The translations under genes were made by a program, and so were the position numbers. This document shows, piece after piece, positions 8,133 through 16,952 of a DNA stretch of 48,451 nt. The notes beneath the pieces are model-generated. The model made no database searches. It was not told the origin of the DNA and saw only the letters and a program-made list of their open reading frames with translations. Source of the DNA: Pelagibacteraceae bacterium AG-439-F23 (GTDB lineage: Bacteria; Pseudomonadota; Alphaproteobacteria; Pelagibacterales; Pelagibacteraceae); contig QCPT01000011.1 in assembly GCA_003212415.1 (NCBI GenBank), positions 1-48,451 of the forward strand, read 5' to 3'. The number at the start of each line of letters is the position of its first letter. The stretch's first letter is position 1.

Positions 8133-9580
8133 TAATATTTTCTCCAAAAAGATGGAATAAACAATACTAATACAGCAAACAATTCTAATCTACCTAAAAT
8201 CATCGTAAAGCTTAAGATCCACTTAGAAAATACAGATAATTGAGAAAAATTACCATTTGGACCTATTATTTCTCCTAAACCAGGGCCAACATTTGATATA
8301 GAGGTTGCTGCAGCAGATATAGCGGTAATAAAATTTAAACCATTAATTGATAATAAAGCAGCAACAATAAAAAATATTAATATATATAAAAAAATAAATG
8401 AAATTATTGAAGCCATAAATTTTTCATCAATATTATTTTTTTCATATTTAATATTAAATATTCCTCTAGGATAAATTATTTTTTTTAGTTGATTCGATAT
8501 AAACTGATATAGAATCTTTACTCTAAATATTTTTATACCACATGCCGTTGATCCTGCGCACCCACCTATAAACATTAATATCAAGAAATACATTAATGGA
8601 AAAGAACCCCATTCACTAAAATTTTTAGTAACGTATCCTGTTCCAGTAAGAATAGAAACTACATTAAAAGTAACTTCTCTTAAATTTATTTGAAATATGC
8701 TTTGATTTTTTATTGATAAATAAACAAACATTAAAATAATGGAAAATATGATTATTTTAAAAAAAGTTTTTATTTGAGCATCGTTTAAAAATATTTTTTT
8801 GTCTCCATTTAAATATTTAATATAAGCTATAAATGGAATGCTTCCCAAAATAATAAATACAATTGATGTAAGTTCAATTAATGCATTATCAAAATAACCA
8901 ATCGATTCATTATAATTTGAAAATCCGCCTGTTGCTATAGTTGTCATAGAATGCACAATACTATCAAAAAAACCCATTCCAAAAATTTTATAACATACAG
9001 CGCAAGACAAAGTTAAAACTATGTAAATAAAAATTAATCGAATAGAAACTTCCTTAGATTTGGGTAATATTTTTTCTGGAGTATTACTTGTAGAAATTAC
9101 AAATAATTGCATTCCACCTATATTCATGATTGGCATTAAGGTTATTGCCATTACAATAATTCCTATTCCACCTAACCACTGAAGCATTGCTCGCCATAGT
9201 AATATCGCTTTTGGAGTTTCGTTCAAATTAGTTATGATAGTAGATCCAGTAGTAGTTATTCCTGACATACTCTCAAAAAATGCATCAGTAATACTTAATT
9301 CTATATTAGAGAATATAAATGGAAGAGAACCAAATATTGCTATACTTAGCCATGATAGAGCTGTAAGAAGAAACGCTTGAGGTAAAGTTAGTTTTTTGTC
9401 GTGATCAAGATTTGATAAAAAAAATAAAACTCCAAATATAATTGTAACTACTCCAGATCCTATGAATCCAGAGTCAATCTGATCATAAAAAAATTGAGCC
9501 AAAATAGGCACTATCATAGATAGCCCCAAAATAATTTGCAAAACTCCTAATGTAAAAAAAACAGTTTTATAATTGGACAT
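8132..9580 (-). CDS. trkH: Trk-type potassium uptake membrane subunit
   Basis: Ion-translocating subunit of a TrkH/KtrB potassium system. At 482 residues it has the four pore-loop repeats, each with a filter glycine: GITTTGSTI near residue 109, TIATGGFSNYN near 218, ILTGTGYVT near 312 and SNVGPGLGE near 432. No gene for the NAD-binding regulator TrkA is in the window. It starts the minus-strand operon trkH-ampG-NlpC/P60. The intergenic region to the divergent lysS is 86 bases. Confidence 0.93.
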   Translation of the reverse strand: MSNYKTVFFTLGVLQIILGLSMIVPILAQFFYDQIDSGFIGSGVVTIIFGVLFFLSNLDHDKKLTLPQAFLLTALSWLSIAIFGSLPFIFSNIELSITDAFFESMSGITTTGSTIITNLNETPKAILLWRAMLQWLGGIGIIVMAITLMPIMNIGGMQLFVISTSNTPEKILPKSKEVSIRLIFIYIVLTLSCAVCYKIFGMGFFDSIVHSMTTIATGGFSNYNESIGYFDNALIELTSIVFIILGSIPFIAYIKYLNGDKKIFLNDAQIKTFFKIIIFSIILMFVYLSIKNQSIFQINLREVTFNVVSILTGTGYVTKNFSEWGSFPLMYFLILMFIGGCAGSTACGIKIFRVKILYQFISNQLKKIIYPRGIFNIKYEKNNIDEKFMASIISFIFLYILIFFIVAALLSINGLNFITAISAAATSISNVGPGLGEIIGPNGNFSQLSVFSKWILSFTMILGRLELFAVLVLFIPSFWRKY

Positions 9581-9632
9581 TTTGAATGAACATTATTTTA
9601 TGGTAAATAAATTTCAACTCTATAAGAATTAT

Positions 9633-9659
9633 TAAAAACCTTATTTTATAAGTTTTTTA
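9633..9659. repeat. AT-rich inverted repeat between trkH and lysS
   Basis: CTTAT (9640-9644) pairs with ATAAG (9648-9652) around a three-base loop. After one mismatch, six outer A/T pairs extend the repeat to 9633-9659. It lies seven bases before the lysS GTG. It could be a protein-binding site or a hairpin at the 5' end of the lysS message. No clear promoter boxes were found for either gene in this spacer. Confidence 0.4.
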
Positions 9660-9666
9660 CACTGTT

Positions 9667-11235
9667 GTGATAAATAAAGCTAACATAGAAAAAACAAATG
9701 CCTGGCCTTTTGTAGAAGCAAAAAAAATTCTCAGAGAGAGAAAAAAAAATATTGAAGCTAAAGGAAAAATTGTTCTTCAAACTGGCTATGGTCCGAGTGG
9801 ACTTCCTCATATAGGAACATTTGGTGAAGTTGCAAGAACTTCCATGCTAGTCAACGCCCTTAACCATCTTACTGATCTTCCAAAAGAAATAATAACATTT
9901 TCTGATGATATGGATGGTCTAAGAAAGATTCCAGAAAATATTCCCAATTCAGAAAAACTTCAGAAAAATTTACATAAGCCACTAACTCAAGTTCCCGATC
10001 CTTTTGAAAAGTTCAGTAGTTTTGGTGAACATAATAACGAGATGTTAAAAAAATTTTTAAATAATTTTAAATTTAAATATACTTTTAAAAGTTCAACAGA
10101 GTTATATAAAACTGGCTTCTTCAATCCTACTTTAAAATTAATTTTGGAAAAATACCAAGGAGTAATGGATATAATAATTCCCACACTTGGAAAAGAAAGA
10201 CAAAAAACTTATTCTCCATTTTTACCAATTTGTCCAGATACAGGTTATGTATTAGAAATACCAATTATAGAAATCGATACTAAAAATTCCAAAATAGTTT
10301 TTGATAATAATGGAAAAAAACTTGAGCAAAGCATATTAGATGGAAATTGTAAATTACAATGGAAAGTTGATTGGGCAATGAGATGGTATGCTCTTGATGT
10401 AGATTTTGAAATGTATGGAAAGGATCTTATAGAAAGCGCAATTTTGTCGACGAAGATTATAAGATTACTTGGAAAATCAAATCCGTCTGGATTTGCTTAT
10501 GAACTGTTTTTAGATGAAAAAGGAGAGAAGATATCCAAATCGAAAGGAAACGGTATAACCATTGATCAATGGTTAGAATATGCATCACCTGAAAGTTTAT
10601 CATTATACATGTACCAAAATCCAAAAAGAGCTAAAAAACTTTATAATGAAGTTGTGCCAAAAGCTGTAGACGAATATTTAGACTTTATAGAAAAAGGCAA
10701 AAGCCAAAACGAGTTACAAAAATTAATGAACCCAGTCTGGCATGTTCATAACGGAAAAATACCTAATGAAAATTATATTATGTCTTTTTCAATGTTGCTA
10801 AATTTAGTTGAAACGAGCAATGCAGACTCAAAGGAATTACTTTGGAAGTTTGTAAAAAAATATAAAAAGGATATTTCGGAAAGTAGTTATCCAATATTTG
10901 ATAATTTAATTGAGTATGCAATTAAATATTTTAATGATGTAATAAAATCAAAGAAAGTCTATAAAAAACCGAATGAGAATGAAAAAGCTGCATTAGAAGC
11001 TTTAATTGAAGCTCTCGATAAGTGTGATGATGGAATGAAACCAGAAGATATTCAGACGAATATTTATACTGTTGGAAAAGAAAATGGTTACAAAGAAAAT
11101 CTTAGAAATTGGTTTAAGCTTATTTATGAAGTTGTTTTCGGAGATGAAAATGGACCAAGAATGGGTTTTTTCATAAGCTTTTTTGGAGTGCAAGAAACTA
11201 AGGAGTTGATAAAAAATAAATTAAGAAATGTTTAA
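9667..11235 (+). CDS. lysK: Lysyl-tRNA synthetase, class I
   Basis: Charges tRNA-Lys. This is the class I enzyme common in archaea and many alphaproteobacteria, not the class II LysS of E. coli. The HIGH-type signature appears as GPSGLPHIGTFGEVARTS near residue 48 and the KMSKS-type loop as EKISKSKGNGITIDQW near 290. The C-terminal helical anticodon-binding region completes 522 residues, a normal length. The start is GTG at 9667 and no nearby ATG fits better. The 3' end overlaps pyrD by eight bases. Confidence 0.95.
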   Translation: MINKANIEKTNAWPFVEAKKILRERKKNIEAKGKIVLQTGYGPSGLPHIGTFGEVARTSMLVNALNHLTDLPKEIITFSDDMDGLRKIPENIPNSEKLQKNLHKPLTQVPDPFEKFSSFGEHNNEMLKKFLNNFKFKYTFKSSTELYKTGFFNPTLKLILEKYQGVMDIIIPTLGKERQKTYSPFLPICPDTGYVLEIPIIEIDTKNSKIVFDNNGKKLEQSILDGNCKLQWKVDWAMRWYALDVDFEMYGKDLIESAILSTKIIRLLGKSNPSGFAYELFLDEKGEKISKSKGNGITIDQWLEYASPESLSLYMYQNPKRAKKLYNEVVPKAVDEYLDFIEKGKSQNELQKLMNPVWHVHNGKIPNENYIMSFSMLLNLVETSNADSKELLWKFVKKYKKDISESSYPIFDNLIEYAIKYFNDVIKSKKVYKKPNENEKAALEALIEALDKCDDGMKPEDIQTNIYTVGKENGYKENLRNWFKLIYEVVFGDENGPRMGFFISFFGVQETKELIKNKLRNV

Positions 11236-12268
11236 TTTTTTTAGACCATTTATATTTAAGTTTAGCCCAGAGATTGCCCATTCTTTAGCCATTAAAGCAT
11301 TAAAATTAAATAATTTTCCAATTAACAAAATCATAAAAAGTGAAATATTAGAAACTAATTTTTGTGGAAAAAAAATTTCCAGTCCAGTTGGTATTGCTGC
11401 TGGATTTGATAAAAACGCAGAAGTTTACAACCCTCTATTTAATCTTGGTTTTGGTTTTGTAGAGGTTGGTACCATTACTCCAAAACCACAGTATGGAAAT
11501 CCAAAACCTAGAGTATTTAGACTAGAAGAAGATGAAGCTTTAATAAATAGACTTGGGTTTAATAATTCTGGATCAGAAGAAATTAGCTCTAGGATTTTTA
11601 AAGAAAATAAAAAAGGAATTCTTGGAATAAATATAGGACCAAACAAAGATTCTGAAAATAGAATAGAGGATTATATTAATTGCTTTAAGAAATTTCATAG
11701 TTTAGCCGATTATATAACGATCAATATTTCTTCACCAAACACAGAAAATCTTAGGGATTTTCATAACCAAGATGAACTTAATTCTTTGATAAAAGAATTG
11801 AAAAATGAAAAAGTAAAATTAACTTCAAAAGTTCCAATTGCAGTAAAAGTATCACCAGATTTAAATGATCAACAAATTGAAGTTGTTTCAAACATTCTAT
11901 TAGATCAGGAAATAGAAATTATTATTATTTCAAATACTTCTGATAAAAATAGAGATAAATTGAATAATATTAATAAATTAGAAAAAGGAGGTCTTTCAGG
12001 AAAACCTCTATATCAGGTTTCAAATAACATAATTAGTAAATTTTATAAACTTGTTGGCAATCAGATAAAAATAATTGGAGTAGGAGGGGTAGATTCAGGT
12101 AAGTCTGCTTTTGAAAAAATTATCAGAGGAGCTAGTCTTGTACAACTTTATACTGGTATGGTTTATAAAGGACCGGGTATAGCTTCCTCAATTAGTTCTG
12201 AATTAATTGATATATTGAAAAATAAAGGTTTTAAAAATATTTCAGAGGCCGTTGGAACAAAATATTGA
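11228..12268 (+). CDS. pyrD: Dihydroorotate dehydrogenase (quinone), class 2
   Basis: Membrane-associated FMN enzyme that oxidises dihydroorotate to orotate in pyrimidine synthesis and passes electrons to quinone. Class 2 is indicated by the N-terminal helical extension ([20 protein letters not shown]) and the catalytic serine motif [16 protein letters not shown] near residue 165. FMN-binding segments include [17 protein letters not shown] near 51 and [16 protein letters not shown] near 285. At 346 residues it is normal length. It overlaps lysK by eight bases upstream and ends 43 bases before rpmB. Confidence 0.96.
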   Translation: MFNFFRPFIFKFSPEIAHSLAIKALKLNNFPINKIIKSEILETNFCGKKISSPVGIAAGFDKNAEVYNPLFNLGFGFVEVGTITPKPQYGNPKPRVFRLEEDEALINRLGFNNSGSEEISSRIFKENKKGILGINIGPNKDSENRIEDYINCFKKFHSLADYITINISSPNTENLRDFHNQDELNSLIKELKNEKVKLTSKVPIAVKVSPDLNDQQIEVVSNILLDQEIEIIIISNTSDKNRDKLNNINKLEKGGLSGKPLYQVSNNIISKFYKLVGNQIKIIGVGGVDSGKSAFEKIIRGASLVQLYTGMVYKGPGIASSISSELIDILKNKGFKNISEAVGTKY

Positions 12269-12311
12269 ACTTGACGCATTAAGATTCAGATCCTATACAG
12301 TCTCATTATTT

Positions 12312-12593
12312 ATGTCTAAAAAATGTGAACTTACTGGAAAAAATCCTCTTAAAGGCCACAATGTTAGTCACGCTAACAATAAAACTAAGAGAAGATTTTT
12401 ACCAAATTTAAAAAAAGTAAAGTTTAAGAGTGAAATTTTAAAAAAAAGTTTGAAGCTTACTGTATCAAATGCTGGAGTTAGATCAGTAGATAAAAAAGGT
12501 AGCTTTGATGAATTTATAAAATCTGTAAAATCAAAATATCTATCTTCAAGATTAAAAAAATTAAAGAAATCATTACTCAGCAAATCAGCTTAA
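12312..12593 (+). CDS. rpmB: 50S ribosomal protein L28
   Basis: Large-subunit ribosomal protein. The conserved start is [20 protein letters not shown], so the ATG at 12312 is used; the reading frame stays open back to 12252 inside pyrD but those 20 residues are not L28-like. The [12 protein letters not shown] and [17 protein letters not shown] segments are typical. The 93 residues match the longer alphaproteobacterial form. The stop and the next ATG overlap as TAATG, coupling it to the downstream transporter gene. Confidence 0.96.
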   Translation: MSKKCELTGKNPLKGHNVSHANNKTKRRFLPNLKKVKFKSEILKKSLKLTVSNAGVRSVDKKGSFDEFIKSVKSKYLSSRLKKLKKSLLSKSA

Positions 12594-13144
12594 TGAATAA
12601 AAAATTCATTTTACTCTCATTTCTTATGGGAGTGGTTGTTTTATCTTCAAATTTTCTAGTTCAATTCCCAGTGAATCATTACGGACTAAACAAAATATTA
12701 ACATACGGAGCTTTTAGTTACCCTTTAGCTTTTTTAATAACAGATTTAGCAAATAGAACTTATGGAAAAATTATTGCTCGTAAAATAGTTTACTTAGGTT
12801 TTTTAATTGGAATTATATTTACTTTATTTTTTTCAACAAATTTTGCTGATCTAGTATCAATAAGAATAGCCATTGGTTCAGGTTCAGCTTTTTTAGTTTC
12901 ACAATTACTAGATGTCCAAATCTTTGATAAGCTAAGGAAAAATAGTTGGTATGTTGCTCCGCTCATATCTTCATCAATAGGATCTATAGTTGATACTTTT
13001 TTATTTTTTTCTATTGCTTTTGTTGGAACAGGAGTTCCTTGGTTAACTCTTTCTTTAGGAGATCTAGCAGTTAAGCTTTTTGTAGCTTTAGTGATGCTTG
13101 TGCCATTTAGATTATTACTAAATACATTTAAGCCAGTTGCTTAA
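12593..13144 (+). CDS. yhhQ: Queuosine-precursor transporter (YhhQ / VUT family)
   Basis: Integral membrane protein of 183 residues with about five to six hydrophobic segments. Family features include the early VVVLSSNFLVQFPV stretch, YPLAFLITDLANRTYGK near residue 42, and SRQLLD-like SQLLDVQIFDKLRK near 102. YhhQ proteins import 7-cyano-7-deazaguanine or related precursors for tRNA queuosine. The one-base overlap with rpmB keeps a translation-related gene next to it. Its stop codon shares TTAA with the stop of the convergent agmatinase gene. The exact deazapurine carried is unknown. Confidence 0.85.
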   Translation: MNKKFILLSFLMGVVVLSSNFLVQFPVNHYGLNKILTYGAFSYPLAFLITDLANRTYGKIIARKIVYLGFLIGIIFTLFFSTNFADLVSIRIAIGSGSAFLVSQLLDVQIFDKLRKNSWYVAPLISSSIGSIVDTFLFFSIAFVGTGVPWLTLSLGDLAVKLFVALVMLVPFRLLLNTFKPVA

Positions 13145-14016
13145 TAAAGAAATTTATAAGACAAAATTTTATAGGCTAATTTTGCAACAAGAAAATTATA
13201 TGAATTAAAGCCTTTTATTGGGGCTAGCTCATTAATATCAGCGCCAACAATTTTTGAATTTTTCATTGCAATTTTAATTATTTTCAAAGTTTCGTCCCAC
13301 AATAAACCACCCGGCTCTGGGGTTCCAGTAGCTGGCATAATACTACTATCAAGTCCATCAACATCGAAAGTTAAATAAACTGTCTTATTTTTTATTAATT
13401 TTTTGAATGAATTTAAATTCCATTTTTTTTTGTCTTTAGCCCAAAAAATTTTAATTCTGTTAGAATTTTTTTTAAAGTAAGTAACTTCAGTTTTAGAAAT
13501 GTTTCTTATTCCAAAAGATACTACAGACACATTTTTATAGTCCAAACATCTTCTAATTGCAGATGCATGAGAATATTTTTCACCATCATAGCTGTCCCTT
13601 AAATCTGCATGGGCATCAAAATGTAACAAGCATAATTTTTTATGTTTCTTAGCAAAAGGAGCGATACATCCGGGAGTGATTGAATGTTCTCCACCAAATG
13701 TTAAGGGGAATATGTTTTTGTTTAAAATTTCTTCGTTTATTTTTGAAATTTTGTTGAGAGCTTTATTAATATTTTTATCAATTTTAAATGGCTTAAGTGT
13801 TTTAATTCCAATCTTTTTATATGGTTCACAATTTAATTCTTCATCATAAAGCTCTACTTGATGGGAAGCTTTAATAATTTCTTTTGGTCCATTTTTGGTG
13901 CCTCCACCATAGCTAACAGTTTTTTCTAAACCAAATGGAACAACAACAACTTTTTCTTTAATTGAAAACTTATTATCAATTCCTAAAAAACCTTGTTTGT
14001 TAGATAAATAATTCAA
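13141..14016 (-). CDS. speB: Agmatinase / ureohydrolase family protein
   Basis: Binuclear manganese hydrolase. The metal ligands are present as FGGEHSITPG near residue 108, HFDAHADLRD near 132 and TFDVDGLD near 211, and the ATGTPEPGGL loop is typical of agmatinases. At 291 residues it has normal length. It would convert agmatine to putrescine and urea, which fits its position three bases after a deoxyhypusine-synthase-like gene in a polyamine operon. Guanidinobutyrase or another ureohydrolase specificity cannot be excluded. No arginine decarboxylase is in the window. Confidence 0.85.
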   Translation of the reverse strand: MNYLSNKQGFLGIDNKFSIKEKVVVVPFGLEKTVSYGGGTKNGPKEIIKASHQVELYDEELNCEPYKKIGIKTLKPFKIDKNINKALNKISKINEEILNKNIFPLTFGGEHSITPGCIAPFAKKHKKLCLLHFDAHADLRDSYDGEKYSHASAIRRCLDYKNVSVVSFGIRNISKTEVTYFKKNSNRIKIFWAKDKKKWNLNSFKKLIKNKTVYLTFDVDGLDSSIMPATGTPEPGGLLWDETLKIIKIAMKNSKIVGADINELAPIKGFNSYNFLVAKLAYKILSYKFLY

Positions 14017-14019
14017 TTT

Positions 14020-15063
14020 TTAACCAAATATTTTTGAGAAGTTTTTTCTATTTCTATTTTTCCACTCCCCTTTATGATAAGCATCACTTGCTATCAGAGG
14101 CAATACTGTAGTTGCTTCAGCAAATACCATCTGTTCTTTTGTTACATCAACTTTACCCCATGAACTTGCTTCTTTAAGGGTTGAGCTACTACAAGCTCCA
14201 TCTCTAGAATCTGCAACTGTAATTTGCACTGCATATTTGTGCATGTCGACTTTTTTCCCAAGTAACTCTGCGCAGATAACTGTATCTTGAATAAAGTTTT
14301 TAGGAACACCACCACCAATCATAAATAAACCTGTACCTTTAGACCTTATTTTTATTTCAGTTAATTCTCTAAACTCTCTAATTGAATCTATAGTAATATG
14401 ATTTATTGGATTTCTTTCTTGGTGCATGACTAAACCAAATCCAGCGCTAGAGTCTGTGAACGCAGGACAAAAAATTGGAACATTGTTGTCATAAGCCATT
14501 TCAATCAATGAACCTTTTTTCTTTGCATTAGTTTTTAAATATTTTCCAATTTCAAAGATAAATTCTCTTGAAGTGTAACTTCTTGGTTCAAGTTTATCAG
14601 CAATTTCTCCAATTGTTTTGTCACACATTTGAAGTTGATCCTCGTCAATATAAGTATCATATATTCGATCAATATAATTTTCTCTTAATTCAGTGTCGTC
14701 TTGAAATTGAGAACCTTGGTAATGCTTAAAACCTAGTGCTTCAAAAAAATCCATATCTATTATTGATGCCCCAGTAGCCACTATTGCATCAACCATATTA
14801 TATTTAACTAAATCTCTATAAATATGCATGCATCCTGCTGCAGAAGTTGATCCTGCCAAGGTTAAAAATATTGAACAATCTTTATCTTTTAACATTTCGC
14901 TAAATATATTGGCAGCGTTTGCAGTTTCCCTAGAAACAAATGACATTTTTTCCATTGATGAAATAATTTCTCTTGAATCAAATTTTGTAATATCAATGTG
15001 TTCAACCTCTTTACTTAAAAGATCTTTTTTTCTGTTATTAGATAGATTTTTATTTTCTGACAT
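14020..15063 (-). CDS. Deoxyhypusine-synthase-like protein (probable polyamine enzyme)
   Basis: NAD-dependent aminobutyl-transfer family. The TLAGSTSAAGCMHIYRDLV region near residue 68, the MIGGGVPKNF motif near 245 and the active-site ASSWGKV near 303 are conserved. The lysine there corresponds to the catalytic lysine of eukaryotic deoxyhypusine synthase (AVSWGKI). Bacteria lack eIF5A, the normal protein substrate, and relatives of this enzyme make homospermidine or other polyamines. Its ATG overlaps the decarboxylase stop as TAATG and agmatinase follows, so a free polyamine is the likely acceptor. The product is not provable from sequence. Length is 347 residues. Confidence 0.85.
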   Translation of the reverse strand: MSENKNLSNNRKKDLLSKEVEHIDITKFDSREIISSMEKMSFVSRETANAANIFSEMLKDKDCSIFLTLAGSTSAAGCMHIYRDLVKYNMVDAIVATGASIIDMDFFEALGFKHYQGSQFQDDTELRENYIDRIYDTYIDEDQLQMCDKTIGEIADKLEPRSYTSREFIFEIGKYLKTNAKKKGSLIEMAYDNNVPIFCPAFTDSSAGFGLVMHQERNPINHITIDSIREFRELTEIKIRSKGTGLFMIGGGVPKNFIQDTVICAELLGKKVDMHKYAVQITVADSRDGACSSSTLKEASSWGKVDVTKEQMVFAEATTVLPLIASDAYHKGEWKNRNRKNFSKIFG

Positions 15064-16241
15064 TAAGCAACAAGAAACTCTTTATTAGTTTCTTTGCAAT
15101 ACATTGTCATAATTGGATCATCTTCTACTTCAAATATATTATTTGAATAAAATCCATTAAATTCAGTTCTAAATGTTAGGCCATAAGCACCCAATTGACC
15201 TAATTCAATATAATCATTTTCTTTTATATTATTTGGTAAGATGAAAGGGCCTTTCATATAATCCAAGCTATCACATGTTGGCCCATAGAAATCAAATGAT
15301 GTTAGTTTTTTTGAATTATTTTTTCCGATTTTTATAAGTCTTGAAGGATAAACTATATTTGGTACACCAGCATCAAAAAGTGTTCCATAGGTTCCATCGT
15401 TTATATAAAGTTTTTGTTTTTTTCTTAAATTTACTCTTACAATTGTTGAGCCACTCTCGGCAACAATAGCTCGACCAGGCTCACAAATTATCTCTGGAAG
15501 TTTATTTAATTTTAAATTTGATAAAGCATTATTAATTTCTTTAAAATAATTATCCAGTGTTTGCGGAATTAAATCAGGATATATAGTTGGAAAACCTCCC
15601 CCTATGTTTATTACATCTGGTATAATTTTTGTTTTTTTAATAATACTACCGATTTCAGCAATTCCCTTAGTATAAGATATTGGATGCATGCATTGAGAAC
15701 CAACGTGAAAACTTAATCCTATTTTTTTTGAATATTGTTTGGTCAATCTTAAGAGGCCAGAAGCTTCTGAGATATTAGCTCCAAATTTTTTTGATAAGTC
15801 TATTTCTGCATGTTCATTTGAAACTGCCACTCTTACAAATAATTCTAAATCTTTCGCATGATTTGTGCTTTCAATAATTTTAATTAACTCATCTTTTGTG
15901 TCCAATGAGTAAGTCTTTATGCCATGCTTAAAATATGCTTCATTAATATTTTCTCTACTTTTGACAGTGTGCATATAAGAACATTTTGCATTTGGGCTTA
16001 TTTTTTTAATTGCCTCTATTTCTTTTATTGAAGCTATGTCAAAATCATTAATTCCACTTTTTACAATTGTTTGAAGTACAATCGGATTTGGATTAGTTTT
16101 AACAGCATAGAGTATTTTTCCTGGGAATTTATTTCTAAAATATTTAGAAGATAATTTTATAGATTTTCTTCTAATACAATAAACCGGCTCTGTTGGTTTC
16201 AGTTGTTTAACTAGTTCATCAACTGATTTAAATTTTTCCAT
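15063..16241 (-). CDS. odc: Ornithine/lysine decarboxylase, alanine-racemase fold (PLP)
   Basis: Group IV PLP decarboxylase that makes putrescine from ornithine, or cadaverine from lysine. The PLP lysine is in ILYAVKTNPNP near residue 44, the phosphate site in NIGGGFPT, the ICEPGRAIVAESG segment near 254, and the active-site cysteine in GPTCDSLDYM near 324. I start at the ATG at 16241 (MEKFKSVDELV): GAGG sits seven bases upstream, and the longer TTG-started frame runs through a leader hairpin. The product is 392 residues. Context with agmatinase and a deoxyhypusine-synthase relative favours a polyamine role over diaminopimelate decarboxylase. Confidence 0.9.
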   Translation of the reverse strand: MEKFKSVDELVKQLKPTEPVYCIRRKSIKLSSKYFRNKFPGKILYAVKTNPNPIVLQTIVKSGINDFDIASIKEIEAIKKISPNAKCSYMHTVKSRENINEAYFKHGIKTYSLDTKDELIKIIESTNHAKDLELFVRVAVSNEHAEIDLSKKFGANISEASGLLRLTKQYSKKIGLSFHVGSQCMHPISYTKGIAEIGSIIKKTKIIPDVINIGGGFPTIYPDLIPQTLDNYFKEINNALSNLKLNKLPEIICEPGRAIVAESGSTIVRVNLRKKQKLYINDGTYGTLFDAGVPNIVYPSRLIKIGKNNSKKLTSFDFYGPTCDSLDYMKGPFILPNNIKENDYIELGQLGAYGLTFRTEFNGFYSNNIFEVEDDPIMTMYCKETNKEFLVA

Positions 16242-16265
16242 ATAATACCTCAAAAAAAATTTAAC

Positions 16266-16295
16266 AAAAAAAACCGCATATCTGTTATGCAATTT
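16266..16295 (-). promoter_or_regulatory. Terminator-like hairpin in the odc leader (possible attenuator)
   Basis: On the minus strand AAATTGCATA (16295-16286) can pair with TATGCGGTTT (16280-16271) through two G-U wobbles, around the loop ACAGA, and eight T follow on from 16273. This resembles a weak intrinsic terminator. No minus-strand gene lies upstream (regA is divergent), so it sits inside the leader of odc, 25 bases before the start codon, where it could attenuate transcription. Evidence is structural only. Confidence 0.45.
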
Positions 16296-16351
16296 CTATA
16301 TAAATCCAGCATTTATGGGATATGTTAACTAAAGTAAAGTAAATAATTGCG

Positions 16352-16381
16352 TTGAAATAAAGAAAATAATTTCCATATATA
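16352..16381 (+). promoter_or_regulatory. Possible promoter of regA
   Basis: TTGAAA (16352-16357) and TATATA (16376-16381) are separated by 18 bases. The -10 ends seven bases before the regA ATG, and no Shine-Dalgarno sequence is seen, so the transcript could be leaderless or nearly so. The match is moderate in such AT-rich DNA. Confidence 0.4.
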
Positions 16382-16388
16382 TTGCTTA

Positions 16389-16952
16389 ATGAAAGAAATT
16401 CAGAACATAAAAAAGATAAGTGAATTTAAGGATAATTCGCTCTTAATTGTAGATGACGATAATCCATTTAGAGAAAGACTTTCAAGAGCTATGGAAAAAA
16501 AAGGTTTTCAAGTTTCACAAGCTGAGAGTGTAAAAATTGGAATTGAATCTGTAAAATTAAAAAAACCAGCTTTTGCAGTTGTAGATTTAAGACTAAATGA
16601 TGGAAATGGACTTGAGGTTGTAAAAGAGATTCAAATTAATAATCCTGATAGCAGAATAATAATGCTAACAGGTTATGGAAACATCCCAACGGCTGTTGCC
16701 GCAATTAAAGAAGGTGCTATTGACTATTTGGCAAAACCTGCGGACGCAGATGACGTAGAAAAAGCTCTTTTAGCTGATCCAAATAAAAAAGCTTCACCTC
16801 CAGAAAATCCTATGTCGGCTGACAGAGTCAAGTGGGAGCATATACACAGAGTATTTGAATTATGCAATCGAAATGTATCAGAAACTGCTAGGCGTCTAAA
16901 AATGCATAGAAGAACATTGCAAAGAATTTTATCAAAAAGGTCTCCTAAATAA
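16389..16952 (+). CDS. regA: RegA/ActR/PrrA-type response regulator
   Basis: Redox-responsive global regulator that, with a RegB-type kinase, controls energy and carbon genes in alphaproteobacteria. The receiver domain covers residues ~17-130, with acidic residues in LLIVDDDNPF, the phosphoacceptor aspartate in VVDLRLNDGNG near 65 and the lysine in YLAKPAD. The C-terminal Fis-type helix-turn-helix reads NVSETARRLKMHRRTLQRIL, nearly invariant in this family. It has 187 residues. No histidine kinase gene is adjacent. Its 3' end overlaps the convergent bioY by eight bases. Confidence 0.95.
   Translation: MKEIQNIKKISEFKDNSLLIVDDDNPFRERLSRAMEKKGFQVSQAESVKIGIESVKLKKPAFAVVDLRLNDGNGLEVVKEIQINNPDSRIIMLTGYGNIPTAVAAIKEGAIDYLAKPADADDVEKALLADPNKKASPPENPMSADRVKWEHIHRVFELCNRNVSETARRLKMHRRTLQRILSKRSPK

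Noticed and set aside
8133-8147. Five-residue longer AmpG start
   Set aside because: The TAATG junction with trkH and GGAG nine bases upstream favour the ATG at 8132.
16242-16292. 17-residue N-terminal extension of the decarboxylase
   Set aside because: It begins at TTG, runs through the leader hairpin and T tract, and the ATG at 16241 has a good ribosome-binding site.
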